Below are positions 59,785 to 64,000 of a DNA stretch of 64,000 nucleotides, in pieces; position 1 is the stretch's first letter, and every line of letters starts with the position of its first letter. The position numbers and the translations under genes were made by a program. Where the stretch lies: contig JBAYFO010000006.1 of the NCBI GenBank assembly GCA_041667115.1, positions 1-64,000 of the forward strand. Reading direction: 5' to 3'. This stretch comes from UBA1563 sp041667115 (lineage in GTDB: Bacteria; Bacteroidota; Ignavibacteria; Ignavibacteriales; Ignavibacteriaceae). A model generated the notes under the pieces. It made no database searches. It was not told the origin of the DNA and saw only the letters and a list, made by a program, of their open reading frames with translations.

Positions 59785-62700
59785 TTTGAAATCGGTAATT
59801 GAATAATAAAAGTTGCACCTTTTCCATAATAAGATTCCACGGTGATGCTACCTTTGTGGTTATTTACAATAATATCGTGAGCAATCGAAAGTCCCTGTCC
59901 GGTTCCTTTTCCTACTTCCTTTGTGGTGAAGAAGGGATCAAAAATCTTGCCTAGAAATTCCGGTTTTATTCCGGTTCCTGTATCGCTTATTCGAAATTCT
60001 ACATTTTTGTCATCATGTTTTGTTTCGATCACTATTTTTCCTTTCGTTCCTGCATCTTTTTCTTCACTGAGTTGAATCGCATGGACAGAGTTGATTATTA
60101 AATTTAGAATCACTTGATTAATCTCATCCGGGATGCATGAAATAGCCGGTAACGTTGGGTCAAGGTTCATTTCCAGGTCGGCAACATACTTCCACTCGTT
60201 TTTTGAAATTGCAACAGTAACCTGAATTCCATGATTAAGATCCGAGTATGTTTTTTCCTTTTGTTCAGGGTGCGCAAAATCTTTCATCGCCGAAATGATT
60301 TTACTTACGCGCTCAATTCCAACTTGCGTCTGCTCAATTGCCGACGGAATCTCGCTGATGAAATAAGGGATGTCAAAATCTTCCTGAATTTTCCGGATCG
60401 CCTTAATGATTTGCACAAAGTCTTGAAAGGCGGCGGAATCTTTTACAGATTCGTTAATGGAAGTTAGCAAAGTCTTAAAAGATTCAAAAGCATCTTTAAG
60501 AAAATTTGTATTATCGCTGATGTATTGCATCGGTGTATTAATTTCATGGGCAATACCGGCAGCAAGTCTTCCGATTGATTCCATTTTTTGAGAAAGCGAA
60601 AGTTGTTTTTCTATTTTGAGCCGTTCTGTCATGTCTCTGATGATGTAGACAAATCCGCGGACTTTTCCTTTGCGGTCACGTAACACATTAGAATTGATAG
60701 AGATCGTTAATTTCTTTCCGCTTTGCGAAAGGAGAATTAAATAATCGTTAATTTGATTTTCCTGGTTGTGGTCAGCATAAGTTGACTCTTTGGGAACAGG
60801 TTCTTCTTTGTGAAATTCAAGTACGGAAAAAATTGATTTTCCCAAAAGCCATTTCTGCTCTACGCCCACAATTTCTTCGGCGGCATTATTAACTAAATTA
60901 ATTTTGTCCTCAAGATCGGTTGTTATAACACCATCGGTAATACTTCTTAACGTTACACTCAGTTCCTCTTTTTCAGATTGCAGAGCTTCTTCAGCTCTTT
61001 TTCTTTCAACGGCGTTAATGATAATATCTGCAATCGTTGCAAGCTGATCTAAATCTTCATCATTCCACTTATGTTCACTTTGCAACATCTCATATCCCAT
61101 AAATCCTCTTAGCCGTGAACCATAAACCATCGGCACAAGAATAAGTGATTTTGTTCCGGCAAAGAGTTGTTTCTCATCGCCCACAATTGATTCAAAGGCA
61201 TCATCAATAAAATGGGGGAAATGAAGCACTTCAAAATTTGAAAGTTTGGAAGTAATCCAGGGAAGAGTAGCTATAAAGGTGTTTTTAAATTTCCCGGTTT
61301 TCAGATCGGAAACACTCTCGGTCCACTCAAAAGTTTTATCAACAATAGCACCGTCTTCCGAAAACAAGAATAAGTAACTCCGCTGAACATTCAAGAACGA
61401 CCCGATCCGCATGATGGTAGAATTAATTCCCTTATCAATTTCTTCTGAAGCGTAGTGGATAAAATTGGAAGAGATGGTTGTGACCATTTTTTCAAGCCGG
61501 ATTCTGCGGTTAAGAGCTTCTTCCATTTTTAGTTGTTCTTTAAACAACATTGCGTTTTCAAGCACAATGGCTAATTGTTCCCCGATCATTGTGAAAAGTT
61601 CAATATCCGAATTTGTAAAGGAGTTAATGGCGCCTGTGTTATCAAGCTGTAAAACTCCAACTACTTTTTGCCTGCTTTTTATAGGAACGGCAACAGTCGA
61701 TTTTATTTTTAACCGCTCGGTATATTCGGGAGAAATAAGTTTTGATTTGGAACAGTCATTTATAATAATCGGGCGCTGTTCTTTAAAACAAATCTCATCG
61801 AACTTTGAAGCGATATTTGTTGAAGAGGAGATATGGTCCAGTTGATTTGCATCTACAAGCATATTCCCGGCAGGATCATGAAGGAACAAACTTGCTCTGT
61901 GTACGCCGCGGTCGCTTAAATATTGGGGGATGACTTCATAGACTCTTGAAAAAACTTTGTTCAGATCCATTGTTGATTGAAATGTTTCATTGAGTACTTT
62001 AAGCAATTGCAAGCGGGTGATTTTATCTTTTAAAGCTTCTTCTGCGTTTATTCTTTCCGTCACATCTCTTGAAATGCCGACAATTCCGGTAATTTTTCCC
62101 GTCGTATCGAAGATCGGGACTTTGGTTGCCGAGATCCATTTTTCATCTCCATTACTTTTAACAATTTTTTCAACTTTGTCAATTAACGGAACACCCGACT
62201 CCATCATTTTTTGTTCATCTTTAAGGATAGTGTCTGCGTATTCTTTAGGAAAGAAATCGGAATCCGTTTTGCCGATTGCGTCTTTGGTAGATTGTAAGTC
62301 TAGCAGTTTTGCCTGTGCCTGGTTGACGCGTATAAAGCGGCTTTGGCTATCTTTGAAATAAATAATATCGGGAATGTTGCTTAACAAATTTTGAAGGAGA
62401 TTCTTTTCGTAGGCGAGTTGTTTCTCGGTCTCCTTACGTTCCGTAAAATCGTTGATGATTCCGACAACGCCTCCGGGAGTGCCATCGTATTTCAAAAAGG
62501 TTGCCTGGTTAAAAATTACATCGTGCAGAGAGCCGTCTTTATATTTTATTTGGGCTTCAAAAGTAGTGTGACCGACGTGATCTAAAAGTGATTCGTTTGT
62601 CGAGTAATATTTTTCCGCAGCTTCATCAGAACTAAATTCAATTATCTCTATTCCTGAAGTTGCTGTATCGGGTCGCCCGATATTTTGTTCAAAGACCGTG

Positions 62701-63203
62701 TTCACACCAAGGAAACACCCCTCTACATCTTTATAAAAAACCGGATTGGGAATAGCGTTAATAAGTACCTGTAAAAACGTAAGCTGGTTCATCAATAAAT
62801 CTTCCGACTCATCAATTCTCTTATGCTGTGTAGAAGTTTTCAAAGCTTTAAGAATCGCGAGTTTAAGCCGGTCAATATCCTTTTTTCTGATACAGTCGGT
62901 CGCCCCGTTAACAAGGCACTCAACAACATTTTTTTCAGTCATCTTTTCAGAGACGAAAATGAATGGAAGGTTAGGCGATTTTTCTTTCGCTATTTTTAAC
63001 GCGGTTAATCCGTCAATACCCTTTAGCGTATAGTCCGAGAGGATCAACGCGCAATGATCTTTTTCTAAGGCGCTTACAAACGAATCTTTATCTGAAGCAA
63101 ATGATGTTGTGCAATTGATCTTGTTTTCCTTTATGAAGGCGGTCAAAATTTCAGCATCTTTTATGGTATTATTAAGTAAGAGTATGTTTGTTTTGTTATC
63201 CAT
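59781..63203 (-). CDS. Multi-sensor hybrid histidine kinase (REC-PAS-PAS-GAF-GAF-PAS-kinase)
   Basis: The 1140-residue soluble protein starts with a receiver domain (D57 in LILSDYTLKGIDG). PAS domains follow at about 140-265 and 270-395, GAF domains at about 400-560 and 575-750 (the first with RASLFLHDPAGNML and AVPIKSRQKVVGVLQL), and a third PAS domain at about 765-880. The DHp domain has H886 in GIAHEINTPMQ. The ATPase domain has NLIINSVHAIQ (N1034), SDTGTGIKPEF and GTGQGLSIAHDI. The N-terminal receiver allows control by another kinase. It is the first gene of a three-gene operon with two response regulators. No canonical promoter was identified in front of it. Confidence 0.93.
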   Translation of the reverse strand: MDNKTNILLLNNTIKDAEILTAFIKENKINCTTSFASDKDSFVSALEKDHCALILSDYTLKGIDGLTALKIAKEKSPNLPFIFVSEKMTEKNVVECLVNGATDCIRKKDIDRLKLAILKALKTSTQHKRIDESEDLLMNQLTFLQVLINAIPNPVFYKDVEGCFLGVNTVFEQNIGRPDTATSGIEIIEFSSDEAAEKYYSTNESLLDHVGHTTFEAQIKYKDGSLHDVIFNQATFLKYDGTPGGVVGIINDFTERKETEKQLAYEKNLLQNLLSNIPDIIYFKDSQSRFIRVNQAQAKLLDLQSTKDAIGKTDSDFFPKEYADTILKDEQKMMESGVPLIDKVEKIVKSNGDEKWISATKVPIFDTTGKITGIVGISRDVTERINAEEALKDKITRLQLLKVLNETFQSTMDLNKVFSRVYEVIPQYLSDRGVHRASLFLHDPAGNMLVDANQLDHISSSTNIASKFDEICFKEQRPIIINDCSKSKLISPEYTERLKIKSTVAVPIKSRQKVVGVLQLDNTGAINSFTNSDIELFTMIGEQLAIVLENAMLFKEQLKMEEALNRRIRLEKMVTTISSNFIHYASEEIDKGINSTIMRIGSFLNVQRSYLFLFSEDGAIVDKTFEWTESVSDLKTGKFKNTFIATLPWITSKLSNFEVLHFPHFIDDAFESIVGDEKQLFAGTKSLILVPMVYGSRLRGFMGYEMLQSEHKWNDEDLDQLATIADIIINAVERKRAEEALQSEKEELSVTLRSITDGVITTDLEDKINLVNNAAEEIVGVEQKWLLGKSIFSVLEFHKEEPVPKESTYADHNQENQINDYLILLSQSGKKLTISINSNVLRDRKGKVRGFVYIIRDMTERLKIEKQLSLSQKMESIGRLAAGIAHEINTPMQYISDNTNFLKDAFESFKTLLTSINESVKDSAAFQDFVQIIKAIRKIQEDFDIPYFISEIPSAIEQTQVGIERVSKIISAMKDFAHPEQKEKTYSDLNHGIQVTVAISKNEWKYVADLEMNLDPTLPAISCIPDEINQVILNLIINSVHAIQLSEEKDAGTKGKIVIETKHDDKNVEFRISDTGTGIKPEFLGKIFDPFFTTKEVGKGTGQGLSIAHDIIVNNHKGSITVESYYGKGATFIIQLPISK

Positions 63204-63295
63204 CTACCGGGAAATAATTATAATGAAGACTGAATAGAGTTTTCTATACGTTATAATCGAAGAAAAATAATTTAATTTGAGTTTTCTACCTCCGG

Positions 63296-63337
63296 AACAG
63301 CGCTTGAGGGATGCCGGTTAATCACCGGGCGGCTGTT
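63296..63337. repeat. Nested hairpin in the divergent intergenic region
   Basis: AACAGC (63296-63301) pairs with GCTGTT (63332-63337) and the interior CCGGT-TAATC-ACCGG (63314-63328) forms a second perfect stem. It lies between the - strand kinase operon and the + strand ORFs. As RNA it could be part of either leader. No known riboswitch class is recognised. Confidence 0.4.
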
Positions 63338-63385
63338 ACATCTATTAAAAAACAATGTTGCGTTTTTAGGTAAAATTAGAAGTTT

Positions 63386-63424
63386 AGTAGGGATATCCCT
63401 ACTTTTTTGTAGGGGGTTCCCTAC
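63386..63424. promoter_or_regulatory. Two adjacent palindromes of GTAGGG/CCCTAC, probable operator
   Basis: AGTAGGGATATCCCTACT (63386-63403) is a perfect 18-bp palindrome. Five nucleotides later GTAGGGGGTTCCCTAC (63409-63424) is a second inverted repeat with the same half-sites. The 314-bp gap 63204-63517 separates divergent genes, so a double operator for a dimeric regulator is the simplest reading. T-runs follow each palindrome on the + strand, but no + strand gene lies upstream that would need a terminator. Confidence 0.5.
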
Positions 63425-63517
63425 TGTTTTTTATCAGTTTATTTCCTTTTATTGTAGCTGCAATAAAAATTATTGTTTGGTAATTGTTTTTCAACATCCG
63501 TTTGAGGAGTTTTTACA

Positions 63518-63670
63518 ATGCAAAAAATAAATCTGCTTGCTTTTGTTGCTAACAAAAAATTTGGGAAGATACCGGGAATAGATATACCCATTAATTTTTT
63601 TCTTCTTTCCATCTTTATTTTTTTTCTTAATCCTCTTCCTCCTTTAACCTCTACTGGGAAACCTTTGTGA
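63518..63670 (+). CDS. Small hydrophobic ORF coupled to the FG-GAP gene
   Basis: A GAGGAG ribosome-binding site (63504-63509) lies 8 nt before an ATG that opens a frame of 50 residues. The frame begins MQKINLLAFVANKKFGKIPG and contains a hydrophobic stretch (INFFLLSIFIFFLNPLPPL). The stop TGA overlaps the GTG start of the next gene (GTGA). The ribosome-binding site is better than that of the large gene, so this may be a leader peptide that delivers ribosomes to it, or a small membrane protein. No homologous family is recognised. Confidence 0.45.
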   Translation: MQKINLLAFVANKKFGKIPGIDIPINFFLLSIFIFFLNPLPPLTSTGKPL

Positions 63671-64000
63671 AAAGACATACATTCTTTTACCTTATTTTCT
63701 TCTCCCTATTTTTTTGCGCTACGGAAACACACGCCCAGGATAGCCTCTACCTTGTAGATACCCTAACCGGCACAGCAGCAAATAATAATCTCTGGAAAGC
63801 GCAAGGCATTGGCGATTTTAACGGTGACGGCTTAGCCGATTTTATCGTTTGTTATGACCAATACGTTGATCTCTACTTTGGCAATACCCAATTTAAGCCG
63901 CAACTTGCACACCGCTTTTATCTACCGCCAAAAGATAATTACTTTAAAGGCTCTGCTTATGGAATAGGAGATGTGAATGGAGACGGGTATGCCGATTTAA
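63667..64000 (+). CDS. Exported FG-GAP/VCBS repeat protein, truncated by the right window edge
   Basis: The frame opens with GTG at 63667 and is open to the last base; 111 residues are visible. A signal peptide (FFYLIFFSLFFCATETHAQ) with a probable cleavage after HAQ is followed by two FG-GAP type units: GIGDFNGDGLADFIV and GIGDVNGDGYADL. Their DxNxDGxxD loops bind calcium in the beta-propeller family. It is likely a surface or secreted protein; FCB bacteria often have many of these with C-terminal sorting tails, which would lie outside the window. It is unrelated to the flagellar genes as far as can be seen. Confidence 0.85.
   Translation, partial: MKRHTFFYLIFFSLFFCATETHAQDSLYLVDTLTGTAANNNLWKAQGIGDFNGDGLADFIVCYDQYVDLYFGNTQFKPQLAHRFYLPPKDNYFKGSAYGIGDVNGDGYADL

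Noticed and set aside
63386..63431. The GTAGGG palindromes as tandem transcription terminators
   Set aside because: T-runs follow on the + strand, but no + strand gene ends upstream, so an operator is more likely; not fully excluded.
1..64000. Insertion sequences, prophage, tRNA or rRNA genes
   Set aside because: No transposase, integrase, phage structural gene, tRNA cloverleaf or rRNA sequence was recognised on either strand.

Overview
The window is an AT-rich stretch carrying a nearly complete flagellar and chemotaxis regulon, almost entirely on the + strand, followed by a two-component signalling cluster and the start of a secreted-protein gene. The organism is a diderm: it has the P-ring and L-ring genes flgA, flgH and flgI. 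It uses ordinary Shine-Dalgarno sites (AGGAG, GGAGG), unlike typical Bacteroidia. The flagellar checkpoint pair FliW/CsrA, tight gene packing and an FG-GAP repeat exported protein at the right edge fit a flagellated member of the Chlorobi/Ignavibacteria side of the FCB group. That placement is inference from gene content, not from a marker gene.

Layout. (1) Positions 1-5491: a left-truncated methyl-accepting chemotaxis protein, cheW, a small TonB-domain protein and a second chemoreceptor. These are single genes separated by gaps holding inverted repeats and sigma-28-like and sigma-54-like promoter candidates. (2) 5759-12802: a chemotaxis operon, HEAT-repeat protein - cheR - receiver - cheY - cheZ - cheA - cheB - small CxC protein. 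(3) 13178-25493: flgB-flgC-unknown-fliE-fliF-fliG-fliH-fliI-fliJ-motE-like-fliK-flgD-flg_new-flgE, closed by a clear intrinsic terminator. (4) 25867-53052: fliL-M-N-O-P-Q-R-flhB-flhA-flhF-flhG-(small membrane protein)-fliA-HDOD-HDOD-pseudokinase-(membrane protein)-flgF-flgG-flgA-flgH-flgI-flgJ/SLT-flgN-flgK-flgL-motA-motB-fliW-csrA-REC/HPt-motA2-motB2-REC-REC/DHp. Both long units start 44-45 nt downstream of a matching TGGCATT-N4-TTG element, a sigma-54-type promoter candidate. (5) 53111-57387: an unknown protein and two histidine kinases. (6) 63203-57456 on the - strand: a three-gene operon of a 1140-residue multi-sensor kinase, a REC-HDOD protein and a REC protein with a degenerate HD-GYP domain. 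(7) 63518-64000: a small hydrophobic ORF overlapping the start of an FG-GAP exported protein.

How it works together. Receptors signal through CheW and CheA to CheY. CheZ dephosphorylates CheY and CheR/CheB adapt the receptors. CheY-P acts on the FliG/FliM/FliN switch. FlhF/FlhG probably set flagellar number or place. FliA is encoded within the second long unit and probably drives late genes, and FliW/CsrA probably gates translation of flagellin. Two MotA/MotB stator pairs are present. Flagellin (fliC), cap (fliD), fliS and flgM are not in the window.

The least ordinary parts are: the block between fliA and flgF (two HDOD proteins, a histidine-kinase relative that has lost its phospho-histidine and ATP-binding motifs, and an unknown membrane protein); a receiver fused to a bare DHp/histidine domain; a possible short structured RNA at about 55917-56026; and tandem perfect palindromes in the divergent region near 63400. 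No tRNA, rRNA, CRISPR array or insertion sequence was recognised.
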